From contig NZ_JBHVAL010000013.1 in the NCBI RefSeq assembly GCF_042667405.1, forward strand, positions 62,001 to 126,000: 64,000 bases of DNA, read 5' to 3'. Made by a program: the position numbers and the translations under genes. The stretch comes from Arthrobacter sp042667405 (GTDB taxonomy: Bacteria > Actinomycetota > Actinomycetes > Actinomycetales > Micrococcaceae). The notes beneath the pieces are model-generated. The model was not told where the DNA came from and did not search any database. It was given only the letters and a program-made list of their open reading frames with translations. Shown piece by piece: positions 8,626-16,601 of this stretch (positions are counted from its first letter, which is position 1; the number at the start of each line of letters is the position of its first letter).

Positions 8626-9118
8626 GGTTTCCTTCCAGTTGCTCGCAGAGATGCCCGATGACAGGGTCAAGGACGGCCAGTCCGTCCATGACTCCCTTGG
8701 GCGATCCCGGCAGGTTGATGATGAATGTCTTTCCGGCTGCGCCGGCGTGGCCGCGGCTCAGCATTGCCATGGGAGTCTTGGCGGCGCCCGCGCGTCGGAT
8801 GCCTTCCATGATTCCCGGAATTTCCCGGTCCAGCAGTGGCAGCGTCATCTCAGGTGTTTGGTCGTCCGGGCTGAGGCCCGTTCCTCCGCTGGTGATGACA
8901 ACTGCCGGTTCCTGGGTCAGGAGTGCCCTGAGCGCGGCACCCACGGGTTGGCCGTCAGGAACCACCATGGTGGGGAAGGTGTCGAAACCGTGCTCCTTGA
9001 GCCAGTCGAGGATTACCGGCCCTGTTTCGTCGGCGTAGAGGCCGGCGGCCGCCCGGGTGGAGGCAATCACGACGCCGGCCTTCCGGGACCCGTGCGCGTT
9101 CGGCTCGCACGCGCTCAT
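8615..9118 (-). CDS. mogA: Molybdopterin adenylyltransferase, MogA/MoaB family
   Basis: 167-aa protein of the MoCF_biosynth fold that adenylylates molybdopterin before molybdenum insertion. The binding signature TSGGTGLSPDDQTPE and downstream NLPGSPKGVMDG are clear. Whether the strict activity is MogA (adenylyltransferase) or MoaB-like cannot be told from sequence by eye; with no second copy in the window the MogA role is likely. ATG 9118 overlaps the moaC stop (ATGA), so start and coupling are well supported. Confidence 0.9.
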   Translation of the reverse strand: MSACEPNAHGSRKAGVVIASTRAAAGLYADETGPVILDWLKEHGFDTFPTMVVPDGQPVGAALRALLTQEPAVVITSGGTGLSPDDQTPEMTLPLLDREIPGIMEGIRRAGAAKTPMAMLSRGHAGAAGKTFIINLPGSPKGVMDGLAVLDPVIGHLCEQLEGNHGH

Positions 9119-9654
9119 CCCTCTGCCGCCCCGTGCCGCGAATCCCCGGTGACATCCCAGCTTCCGCTCTTGCCGCCGCTCTTGGACAGAACGCGTATGT
9201 CGCTCAAGACTGCGTGCTTATCCACGGCCTTGATCATGTCGTAGACGCTCAACGCAGCAACGGAGGCGGCCGTCAAAGCTTCCATTTCGACGCCGGTCAC
9301 GCCCCGGGTCTTGACGGTGGCAAGAATCCCCACCGAGTCCGTTGACAGTTCGAAGTCCACAGTGACCTTGGAAAGGGGCAAAGGGTGGCACAGCGGGATC
9401 AACTCGGGCGTCTTCTTCGCCGCCATGATTCCGGCTACCCGCGCCACTGCGAGCGCATCGCCCTTGGGCAGTTCGCCCGCGCCCAACAGGGCCAGGACTT
9501 CAGCAGTGGAGCGGACCGTGGCCGTGGCCGTTGCTTCGCGGGTTGTCACGGCTTTATCGGAGACATCTACCATCTGGGCAGTGCCGTCCTGCCTCAGATG
9601 GGTCAGGCCCGTGGGGCCTGCCGGGGTATCGGGAGTGTGGTTCACAGCATCCAT
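9115..9654 (-). CDS. moaC: Cyclic pyranopterin monophosphate synthase MoaC
   Basis: Converts the MoaA product to cPMP, the second half of Moco step 1. 179 aa. Hallmarks: MVDVSDKAVTTREATA near the start, the KKTPELIPLCHPLPL segment, and GVTGVEMEALTAASVAALSVYDMIKAVDK with catalytic acidic and lysine residues. ATG 9654 lies 13 nt inside the end of moeA. The partner enzyme MoaA is encoded divergently 5 kb away, within the same island. Confidence 0.95.
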   Translation of the reverse strand: MDAVNHTPDTPAGPTGLTHLRQDGTAQMVDVSDKAVTTREATATATVRSTAEVLALLGAGELPKGDALAVARVAGIMAAKKTPELIPLCHPLPLSKVTVDFELSTDSVGILATVKTRGVTGVEMEALTAASVAALSVYDMIKAVDKHAVLSDIRVLSKSGGKSGSWDVTGDSRHGAAEG

Positions 9655-10868
9655 ACTTCCACCTCGTCACCTTCGGCGAGTTCCGTGACGTCTTCGGGGA
9701 TCTGCACCAAGGCATTGGCACGCGCGAGGGCATGGATGAGGTGGGAGCCGGCCCCGCCCTCCATGCGCACCACCCCGTCCACGACGGTCCCCCGGCGCAC
9801 TTGGTGTTTGCCCTGCGGGGATGCGAGGGCCTCCGCCAGGCGGGCCTTCAACACTGCCCTGTGCACGGGTGTCCCGGTCAGCTGGGAAATGGCGGGGCGG
9901 AGGAACATCTCAAAGGAGACCAGACAGCTGACGGGATTTCCGGGGAAGCCAATGAACGGGACACCGTTGAAGGTCCCCAATCCTTGGGGCCCGCCCGGTT
10001 GCATGGCGACATGGAGGAAGTCCACCGGCTGCCCTGCCATGGCAAGACGTACGACTTCATAGGCGCCTTTGCTGACTCCCCCGGTGGTGACGATGACGTC
10101 AACCGGAGTGCCGCCGTCGTCGTTCCCTCCAAGGTGACGGTCCAGAACCGTCAGCAGGCCCTCGGGTTTGTCGTCCGAGATGCCGGTGCGGATCACCTCG
10201 AGGCCCGCCTGCAGCATGGAGGCTTCCAGCAGCGTTCCGTTGGAGTCGTAGATCTTGCCCTGTGTCAGTTCCGCGCCCGGCTCGAGGACCTCGTCCCCGG
10301 TAGTGAGCAGCAGGACCCGCAAGGGCTCACGGACCTCCACTTCCACCATCCCGAGCGCTGCCAGCAAACCCAGCTGTCCGGGCCCCAGCAAAGTGCCGGC
10401 AGCCAGCGCCAGCGCGCCCTTGTCGATGTCACTGCCGCTTGGGCGCACGTACGTCCCCGGTGCGACCACCGGCAGCACCACTTCCGCGTCCTGCACGCTT
10501 GGTTCCGGGAAGCTGCTGGGCGTCGCCTTCTCAACCGGTACGACGGCGTCCGCCCCCTCAGGCATCATGGCCCCGGTCATGATGGGGGCAGCATGGCCCG
10601 GCTTCAGGGGCGCCGGCGCAGCACCGGCCGGAACGGGCGCGGACACCGGGAGCTTCGCGCCGCCGTCCGGAATGTCAGCGGAACGGACGGCAAAGCCGTC
10701 CATTTGGGAGTTGTCGAACGGCGGCAGGGATAGCGGTGCATGGAGGTCGACGGCGAGCGCCTTTCCGAGCGCGTCCACCAGCGGAAGCCGCAAGGTGCCC
10801 TTCCTGGCGGTCGCTGCCGTCAGCAGTTCCACCACTGCCTGGCGATGGGCTGCAACAGATCGGGGCAC
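9642..10868 (-). CDS. moeA: Molybdopterin molybdenumtransferase MoeA
   Basis: Inserts molybdate into adenylylated molybdopterin, the last step of basic Moco synthesis. 408 aa from GTG 10868, chosen because AGGAGG lies 6 nt upstream and the protein then begins PRSVAAHRQ; an upstream extension to 11015 would overlap the neighbouring gene and carries no family sequence. Motifs: LPPFDNSQMDGFAVR, a MTGAMMPEGADAVVPVE segment, LLTTGDEVLEPG, and the MoCF domain VTTGGVSKGAYEVV. It follows the Moco oxidoreductase gene by 61 nt and overlaps moaC, so it could be read from the two-component/oxidoreductase operon or from a promoter in the gap. Confidence 0.95.
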   Translation of the reverse strand: MPRSVAAHRQAVVELLTAATARKGTLRLPLVDALGKALAVDLHAPLSLPPFDNSQMDGFAVRSADIPDGGAKLPVSAPVPAGAAPAPLKPGHAAPIMTGAMMPEGADAVVPVEKATPSSFPEPSVQDAEVVLPVVAPGTYVRPSGSDIDKGALALAAGTLLGPGQLGLLAALGMVEVEVREPLRVLLLTTGDEVLEPGAELTQGKIYDSNGTLLEASMLQAGLEVIRTGISDDKPEGLLTVLDRHLGGNDDGGTPVDVIVTTGGVSKGAYEVVRLAMAGQPVDFLHVAMQPGGPQGLGTFNGVPFIGFPGNPVSCLVSFEMFLRPAISQLTGTPVHRAVLKARLAEALASPQGKHQVRRGTVVDGVVRMEGGAGSHLIHALARANALVQIPEDVTELAEGDEVEVWML

Positions 10869-10929
10869 GGGAATCCTCCTGGGGCACGTGGGCTTCCGGC
10901 AAACATCCGGACGTTCCCAGAGTAGATGC

Positions 10930-12525
10930 TCAGGCCACTTTGACGCTGATGGTGTGGTAACCCGTTGCGCCGTCCGGGGCAACGGGAGCCTTGTCTTCGG
11001 TTTGCGGCTGGCCACTTGCGTCGGTGGCCCGGACTTGGACTTCGTAATCGCCGGGGGTGAGATCGATGCCTATCTGCCACTGGTACCAGGTGTCGGTGGA
11101 GATGGCGCTCGCGAGCTGTGCCTTCTGCCACGGCCCACGGTTGACGCGCAATTCAACCCGATCCAGGCCACGATGCTGCGCCCAGGCAACGCCGCCAAAC
11201 TGAACGTTCCCCGCCTGGACAGTCCGTCCGTTGCGAGGCACGTCGATGCGGGACTGCGTTTTGATGGGTCCATGGTCGCTCCACCCCCGGGTAGTCCAGT
11301 ACCCGGTGTCGTCGGCAAAGCGGGTCACTTTCAGTTCGGTCAACCACTTTGTGGCGGAAACGAACCCGTAAAGTCCCGGCACGATCATACGGACGGGGAA
11401 GCCGTGCTCCAAGGGCAGCGGTTCTCCGTTCATGCCGACCACCAACAGCGCGTCGCGATCGTCGGTCAGCGCTTCAAGGGGTGTGCTGGCGGTCCAGCCG
11501 TCGTTGCTGGTGGAGAGCACCATGTCCGCACCGGCCTTGGGCCCCGCCATGGCCAGAAGCTCACGGACCGGCCACCCCAGCCACAGGGCGTTGCCGATGA
11601 GGTCGCCACCGACATTGTTCGACACACAGGCGATGGTGATGTGGCGCTCCGTCATGGGTTTGGCCAGGAGCTCGGCGAAATCCAGTTCGACTTCCCGTTC
11701 CACCATTCCGGTGACTTTCAGCTTCCACGCCGGCGGGTCGATGGCCGGAACCGTCAGTGCGGTATCGATCCTGTAGAAGTCGGCGTTGGGGGTCACCAAC
11801 GCACTGATACCCGGCAAGGAAAGCGAGGCGCCTGCCGGGACGGCTTGTGGTGCCGTTGCCGGGGACGGCAGTCTCAGCGAACTGCGGAACCCCGCGGCCA
11901 CGGCGGTGGCCCGGGTGAATATCGCCGTCACCGTTCCTCCCACCACAGCGGCAAGGGCCGTTCCGGTCATTGCATTGAGGAAACTCCGTCTGGCCAGGGG
12001 CGCCTGCCCGCGCTCCTGTCCTGCGGCCGTCATGCTCGTTCCCCGGGGAACCCAGATGTTGAGCCTCCGGATGAGCATCCTCAACAGGACCATGGTGACG
12101 GCGACGGCTACGATCGGCGCCAGCGCCGCCTGCGGACTGGTTTGGGCACGGGTCACGACGGCGGTCAGTCCAGCAGCGCCCGCAAGTCCGGCAAGTGCCA
12201 GCCCAAGCCCGGGACGTCGTCGTTCAAGGATGCCTGCGAGCGCGGCCAGGAACCCGGCGACCAGCACGATGGAGGTCACCAGGACCACTTTGTCTGCCGT
12301 TCCGAAGAGCTGAACGGCAAGATCCTTCACCCCCGGCGGCACGGCGTCGATCACAGCCCCGCCGAGGGCCGTCACCGGGGAAACCAAGGGGCTGAGAAGC
12401 CCGGCAGTGAGCTCCCCCGCCGCAATCCCTGCCGCACCGGCAGCGAGCCCGGCAGCAGGGGCCCATAATTGCGGGGTGCCTGTGGGGCGCCCGGTCTTCA
12501 TTGTGTTGCGTACCGGTGTACTCAT
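10930..12525 (-). CDS. Five-helix membrane molybdopterin-dependent oxidoreductase, sulfite-oxidase superfamily, with internal Tat motif
   Basis: 531 aa. Residues 1-165 hold about four hydrophobic helices. Then comes a twin-arginine motif ARRSFLNAMTG (R179-R180) leading a fifth helix, then an extracytoplasmic sulfite-oxidase-type Moco domain (about 235-430; Cys ligand C300 in TIACVSNNVGG) and a C-terminal Ig-like dimerisation domain. This architecture matches the actinobacterial Moco protein family whose last helix is inserted by Tat after Sec inserts the others. The substrate is unknown; sulfite, methionine sulfoxide or another S/N-oxide are candidates. ATG 12525 overlaps the kinase stop (ATGA), so it is translationally coupled to the two-component system. 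Moco synthesis genes follow directly downstream. Confidence 0.88.
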   Translation of the reverse strand: MSTPVRNTMKTGRPTGTPQLWAPAAGLAAGAAGIAAGELTAGLLSPLVSPVTALGGAVIDAVPPGVKDLAVQLFGTADKVVLVTSIVLVAGFLAALAGILERRRPGLGLALAGLAGAAGLTAVVTRAQTSPQAALAPIVAVAVTMVLLRMLIRRLNIWVPRGTSMTAAGQERGQAPLARRSFLNAMTGTALAAVVGGTVTAIFTRATAVAAGFRSSLRLPSPATAPQAVPAGASLSLPGISALVTPNADFYRIDTALTVPAIDPPAWKLKVTGMVEREVELDFAELLAKPMTERHITIACVSNNVGGDLIGNALWLGWPVRELLAMAGPKAGADMVLSTSNDGWTASTPLEALTDDRDALLVVGMNGEPLPLEHGFPVRMIVPGLYGFVSATKWLTELKVTRFADDTGYWTTRGWSDHGPIKTQSRIDVPRNGRTVQAGNVQFGGVAWAQHRGLDRVELRVNRGPWQKAQLASAISTDTWYQWQIGIDLTPGDYEVQVRATDASGQPQTEDKAPVAPDGATGYHTISVKVA

Positions 12526-13751
12526 GATGTGCCTCCACGGACGTTGTTCGATCCGGTCGTCCCCACCGTCTTCTTCGGTGCGGCGGCTTCCGGAACCGAT
12601 CCGGCCGGAAGCGTGAGCGCGAAGCGGCAACCGCCGTCGACATTGCCCACGCTCACCTCGCCGCCGTGCGCGGTAACGATGCCCGCCACCATGCTCAGTC
12701 CAATACCGGCCCCGCTGTAGCTTCCCTGCAGGGCCTGCGGAGCGCCCCGCGACGGGTCCTTTTGCCACCCCGTTTCGAAGAGGTGCGGAAGGTCCTCCTC
12801 GGGGATACCACCGCACTGGTCCTGGACCGCGATGACGGCGTTGCCGTTATCCCGTCCAACGCTGACATGGACTTCGGTGTCCGGGCGGCTGTAGATGATG
12901 GCGTTCAAGAGGATGTTACGTACCGCCCTGGCCAGGCTGGGTCCGTCGGCCACCGCCATGCACTCGCGGGCGCCACCGCCGTCGAGCGTTATACCCCGCT
13001 TGGCTGCCAAAGGTGCCAGATCGGACAGGGCGTCGCTGACGAGGTCGTACAGATCCAGTGCTTCAGCGCGCAGGCGAAGGCTCCCCGCCTGGATTTTGGA
13101 CAGTTCAAGGAGGTCGTTGACCATCGCGGTCATCTGCTCGGTCTGCCCGATGATTTTCCGGTAGTAGCCCTGGACGTCCGGAGCCATTCCGTCTTCGAGG
13201 GCCTCGGTCATGGCGCGCATGCTGGCAAGCGGTGTCCTCAGGTCATGCGAGATCCAGGACACCAGCTCGCGCCGGGCCTTCTCGATGGCGGCTTCGCGTT
13301 CACGGGATTCAGCGAGGCTCCGGCTGCTTGCTTCAAGTTCCTGCGCCAGTTCGGCCAGCTCCGAAGTCATGGCGGGAGCCGTCCTTCCGCCCTCTCCCCG
13401 GGAGTGCTCCAGCGTTTCGCCACGACCGATCCTGCGGGCCGCGTCCACAAGCCGTGCCGCGTTCCTCGACACTCCTGCGCCAAGCACGAGGGACAGGGCG
13501 ACAGCGACCGCCGATGCGGTCGCAAGGATGTACCACATCACCTCGAGGTCCCTGGCAGAAATGAACATCGCGTTGAATGCGCTGACCATACCCGCCACCA
13601 GCACGGCCACCGTGGCGACGACCACCAGGCAGATTTGGGCCAATACCGAGGCCCGGCGAAGCACCCGCAACAGGGCCAAGGTGGCGGCGCCGATGAGAAC
13701 GGCCCAGAAAAGGACCCAGGCCAGGATGGTCCAGAGTTCGCTACCCTCCAT
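12522..13751 (-). CDS. Sensor histidine kinase
   Basis: 409 aa from ATG 13751. Three hydrophobic helices (about 6-28, 37-63, 72-92) with almost no periplasmic loop, then a HAMP-like linker, a coiled segment, HisKA with SWISHDLRTPLASM (H169), and HATPase with N-box NILLNAIIYSRP, G1 DQCGGIPEEDLP and G2 GAGIGLSMVAGIV. The missing extracytoplasmic domain suggests sensing within the membrane or through a partner, possibly the co-encoded oxidoreductase. It overlaps the response regulator end by 11 nt upstream and the oxidoreductase start by ATGA downstream. Confidence 0.9.
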   Translation of the reverse strand: MEGSELWTILAWVLFWAVLIGAATLALLRVLRRASVLAQICLVVVATVAVLVAGMVSAFNAMFISARDLEVMWYILATASAVAVALSLVLGAGVSRNAARLVDAARRIGRGETLEHSRGEGGRTAPAMTSELAELAQELEASSRSLAESREREAAIEKARRELVSWISHDLRTPLASMRAMTEALEDGMAPDVQGYYRKIIGQTEQMTAMVNDLLELSKIQAGSLRLRAEALDLYDLVSDALSDLAPLAAKRGITLDGGGARECMAVADGPSLARAVRNILLNAIIYSRPDTEVHVSVGRDNGNAVIAVQDQCGGIPEEDLPHLFETGWQKDPSRGAPQALQGSYSGAGIGLSMVAGIVTAHGGEVSVGNVDGGCRFALTLPAGSVPEAAAPKKTVGTTGSNNVRGGTS

Positions 13752-14487
13752 GCTCCGCCTCCCGCTTGCTGTCCGGGGACGCGTCGAACCGGTAGCCGAC
13801 ACCCCACACGGTCTTGATGAGTTCCGGTTTGGTGGGATTGACTTCGATTTTCTCGCGCAGCCGGCGGACGTGGACAGTAACGGTCGAGAGGTCCCCGAAG
13901 TCCCACCCCCACACGGCCTTGATGAGCTCTTCCCGGCTGAACACCTGGTTGGGCCTGCGCATCAGGAAGGCAAGGAGGTCGAATTCACGGGCTGTCAGCG
14001 AGAGGGGCTGCCCTGCCAGCGTCACGGTCCGCGACGCAGGATCAAGTTCCAGTCCGGCGGCTTCAACCGACGGTTCGGGAGCGTAGTCCTTGATGCTTCG
14101 CCGCAGCACGGACTTGACGCGCAGCACCAGTTCCCGGGGCGAGAACGGCTTGGTGACGTAGTCGTCGGCGCCCATCTCCAGCCCCAGGATCCGGTCATCT
14201 TCGGTTCCCAACGCCGTGACCATGATGACCGGTACGGTCATGGTGTGACGCAGCCTTCGGCACACTTCAACCCCGTCCAGTCCGGGCAGCATACGGTCCA
14301 GGATGACGAGGTCCGGCTTGCGCTGGGCCGCGAGGGCCAGGGCGGTGAAGCCATCGCCTGCGGTGTCCACCTGGAACCCCGCCATCACGAGGTAATCGCG
14401 GACGACATCGGCAATGGTCTGTTCGTCCTCGACCAGGAGGATACGCCGGTTTCCCGGCTCCGCTGATGATGCCGCATTCGTGGTCAC
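13741..14487 (-). CDS. OmpR/PhoB-type response regulator
   Basis: 248 aa. Receiver domain (about 14-125) with acidic pair ED at 20-21, phospho-acceptor D64 in LVILDRMLPGLDG and K in DYVTKPFSPREL; winged-helix DNA-binding domain from about 150, including LTAREFDLLAFLM and WGVGYRFD. GTG 14487 was chosen over the longer frame from 14535; TATGCT lies 6 nt upstream, so the transcript may be leaderless. It heads the regulator-kinase-oxidoreductase string. Tandem 11-bp direct repeats upstream (14547-14568), the pattern this family binds, suggest autoregulation and control of the divergent moaA. Confidence 0.9.
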   Translation of the reverse strand: MTTNAASSAEPGNRRILLVEDEQTIADVVRDYLVMAGFQVDTAGDGFTALALAAQRKPDLVILDRMLPGLDGVEVCRRLRHTMTVPVIMVTALGTEDDRILGLEMGADDYVTKPFSPRELVLRVKSVLRRSIKDYAPEPSVEAAGLELDPASRTVTLAGQPLSLTAREFDLLAFLMRRPNQVFSREELIKAVWGWDFGDLSTVTVHVRRLREKIEVNPTKPELIKTVWGVGYRFDASPDSKREAEHGG

Positions 14488-14546
14488 GCTTTCAGCATAG
14501 ATTTGCCAACGAGGCCCGGCACGCGATTCCAGCAACAGCGGCGCAA

Positions 14547-14568
14547 CCGTAGGAATTCCGTAAGAACT
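14547..14568. promoter_or_regulatory. Candidate response-regulator site: two adjacent 11-bp direct repeats
   Basis: CCGTAGGAATT (14547-14557) is followed immediately by CCGTAAGAACT (14558-14568); 9 of 11 positions agree. Head-to-tail repeats with 10-11 bp period are the normal target of OmpR/PhoB regulators. The site lies between the divergent response-regulator and moaA genes, 60 bp and 54 bp from their starts. Confidence 0.5.
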
Positions 14569-14621
14569 CCTTGGCTGTAACCGGTGTCACTGTTCCCGCC
14601 CGGGTGGCGTAGCCTGAATTC

Positions 14622-15761
14622 ATGAGTGTTCAGTTGGGCATGCCAATGCCCCCTTCCATCGGAGCCGTGGGCGGCACGGAAAGCGGTGCGGCAACGCCGC
14701 CGCCCCGCCCGGCCGGCACTCCGGCCGGATTGTGGGACCGCCATGGTCGTCGCGCCACTGACATGCGGCTATCCCTGACGGATAAATGCAACCTCCGGTG
14801 CACCTACTGCATGCCGGCAGAAGGCCTCGAATGGCTCTCCAAGCAAGCGGTGATGACCCGGGACGAAATCGTCAGGATCGTCCGCATCGGCGTCAACTCG
14901 CTGGGTGTCCGGGAACTGCGCCTGACCGGCGGTGAACCGCTGGTGCGCGCCGATCTGACGGAGATCATCTCCGGCATCCGGAGCGAGCATCCGGACCTTC
15001 CCATCTCCATGACCACCAACGGCGTGGGGTTGGACAAGAAGGCCGCAGTCCTGAAAGCGGCCGGGCTCACGCGGATCAACGTCTCGCTCGATTCCCTCCA
15101 CGAGGAAACCTTCACCAAACTCACCCGGCGTCCGTTCCTGGACCGGGTACTGGCCGGCGTCGATGCCGCCTGGGCGGCGGGCCTCGGCCCGGTGAAGCTC
15201 AACGCCGTGCTCATGCGTGGCATCAACGACACCGAGTCCCCGGACCTCCTGGCGTGGGCATTGGAACGCGGCTACGAACTGCGATTCATCGAGCAGATGC
15301 CCCTGGACGCCGACCACGGCTGGACGCGCCGCAACATGATCACCGCCGCGGAGATCCGGGAGCTCCTTTCCCGCGACTTCGTCCTGTCCCCCGACCCGCG
15401 CGAACGCGACGGCGCCCCTGCCGAACGGTTTGAAGTACGACGCCGGGACTCCGGTTCCGCTGAAGCGTCAGGTCCCGCACTTGGAACGGTGGGCATCATC
15501 GCCTCGGTCACCGAACCGTTCTGCTCCGACTGCCGGCGCACACGTATAACGGCCGAGGGCAAGATCATGAGCTGCCTTTTCTCCCGGGAGGAGTTCGACC
15601 TTCTGGGGCTCCTGCGCAGTGGGGCAACAGATGCCGAACTCGCCGAACGTTGGCAGGACGCCATGTGGATCAAACCCAAGGCCCATGGCATGGACCACAC
15701 CGGTCTCGGCGCAGCGGACTTCGTGCAGCCGGACCGCAGCATGAGCGCAATCGGAGGCTGA
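14622..15761 (+). CDS. moaA: GTP 3',8-cyclase MoaA (radical SAM)
   Basis: First enzyme of molybdenum cofactor synthesis; cyclises GTP with S-adenosylmethionine radical chemistry. 379 aa. N-terminal cluster motif CNLRCTYC (C56, C60, C63), SAM-binding GGEPLVR, and the C-terminal second 4Fe-4S cluster CSDC plus a further Cys in KIMSCLFS. The C-terminus ends in the conserved Gly-Gly. ATG 14622 has no ribosome binding site; TAGCCT ends 6 nt upstream, indicating a leaderless transcript. moaD follows after 6 nt. Confidence 0.95.
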   Translation: MSVQLGMPMPPSIGAVGGTESGAATPPPRPAGTPAGLWDRHGRRATDMRLSLTDKCNLRCTYCMPAEGLEWLSKQAVMTRDEIVRIVRIGVNSLGVRELRLTGGEPLVRADLTEIISGIRSEHPDLPISMTTNGVGLDKKAAVLKAAGLTRINVSLDSLHEETFTKLTRRPFLDRVLAGVDAAWAAGLGPVKLNAVLMRGINDTESPDLLAWALERGYELRFIEQMPLDADHGWTRRNMITAAEIRELLSRDFVLSPDPRERDGAPAERFEVRRRDSGSAEASGPALGTVGIIASVTEPFCSDCRRTRITAEGKIMSCLFSREEFDLLGLLRSGATDAELAERWQDAMWIKPKAHGMDHTGLGAADFVQPDRSMSAIGG

Positions 15762-15767
15762 AGAATT

Positions 15768-16034
15768 TTGTTGGTCCGTTACTTCGCTGCCGCGCGCGCG
15801 GCAGCGGGAGTCGAAGAAGAACTCCACGCACTGCCGGAAGGCACCAGCCTGGAAGCGCTCCTGGAAGCCGCCCTCGCCGTCCAACGTCCTGTACCTCCGG
15901 AAGGCACGCCAACGCTGGACAGGATCGTGGCGCGCAGCAGCTTCCTGCGTAACGAAGTGGCGGTGCGGGACCACTCTGCGCCGCTCGGAGCCGACGACGT
16001 CATTGATGTCCTTCCTCCGTTCGCCGGAGGCTAG
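15768..16034 (+). CDS. moaD: Molybdopterin synthase small subunit MoaD
   Basis: Ubiquitin-like sulfur carrier that donates sulfur to cPMP together with MoaE. 88 aa; starts LLVRYFAAARAAAGVEEE and ends FAGG, with the C-terminal Gly-Gly that is adenylylated and thiocarboxylated. TTG 15768 is the likely start (GGAGG 10 nt upstream, within the moaA end); a second TTG follows at once. Co-transcribed with moaA. The activating MoeB/MoeZ is not in the window. Its stop overlaps the convergent gene at 16031 by 4 nt. Confidence 0.92.
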   Translation: MLVRYFAAARAAAGVEEELHALPEGTSLEALLEAALAVQRPVPPEGTPTLDRIVARSSFLRNEVAVRDHSAPLGADDVIDVLPPFAGG

Positions 16035-16513
16035 CGGCCCGAAGGCACGGCAGTTTTCCTGAAGACGCTCTTCAGCAGCGGGCTGAAGCCTGCATGGCCT
16101 TCCAAACGCAAGTCGGCTGTGTGTACCAAGACGCCGTCCTCCACGCGGAAAGTGTGCCTGGCCACGCCGTCGGCCGTGCGTCGCTCCAACGTCAGTATGC
16201 CCGCACTCCACGTTCCCCTGACCGGCGCGGCCGGTGGCTTACCCATGCTGTCGACGTAATACCAGAGGGTGTCCCCGTGGTCACGGTCAACCGTGAACAT
16301 GCCGTGTCCCTCGAAATGGCTCCCGTCGGGCTCGCGGTGCCTGTAACTCTGGACCACCGCATGGCCACCGGCCGTCCCGGTAAATACGACCTCGGCGTCG
16401 GCCGTCCGGGCGGTCCCCCACGGCGAGGACGCGATTTCCGTTATGCCCGTCCAATGGCCGAGGAAGTCCCGGAGAATATCGGCGGCACGACCGGGTGCGG
16501 ACAGGTCCATCAT
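16031..16513 (-). CDS. DUF1579-like small beta-barrel protein of unknown function
   Basis: 160 aa. The pattern FLGHWTG...GTA near the N-terminus, alternating beta-strand-like segments (GGHAVVQSYRHREPDGSHFEGHG, then DTLWYYVDSMG) and a final ADLRLEGHAGFSPLLKSVFR resemble DUF1579-type lipocalin-like proteins; this is a loose resemblance. No signal peptide or membrane helix. Probably cytoplasmic and monocistronic. Convergent with moaD and overlapping it by 4 nt. Confidence 0.6.
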   Translation of the reverse strand: MMDLSAPGRAADILRDFLGHWTGITEIASSPWGTARTADAEVVFTGTAGGHAVVQSYRHREPDGSHFEGHGMFTVDRDHGDTLWYYVDSMGKPPAAPVRGTWSAGILTLERRTADGVARHTFRVEDGVLVHTADLRLEGHAGFSPLLKSVFRKTAVPSGR

Positions 16514-16528
16514 GTCTCCAAAGCCAAC

Positions 16529-16555
16529 GGGGCAGCATCACCATCATGCTGCCCC
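16529..16555 (-). terminator. Hairpin downstream of the M16 peptidase gene
   Basis: Perfect 10-bp arms (16529-16538 and 16546-16555, GGGGCAGCAT and its complement) with a 7-nt loop. No T-tract. It lies between the M16 peptidase stop and the DUF1579-like start, so it can end the pnp-peptidase transcript. Confidence 0.6.
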
Positions 16556-16601
16556 CTTGAGGCTGGGCGCGTCCAGAGCCGGCGGCAGAAACCGGCCCGC
16601 C

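Noticed and set aside
10255..12468. 737-codon plus-strand frame across moeA and the Moco oxidoreductase
   Set aside because: Crosses a gene boundary on the other strand and has no motif.
14488..14621. Possible Moco riboswitch before moaA
   Set aside because: The moaA -10 box is 6 nt from the start codon, leaving no leader RNA; the conserved riboswitch stems are not visible.
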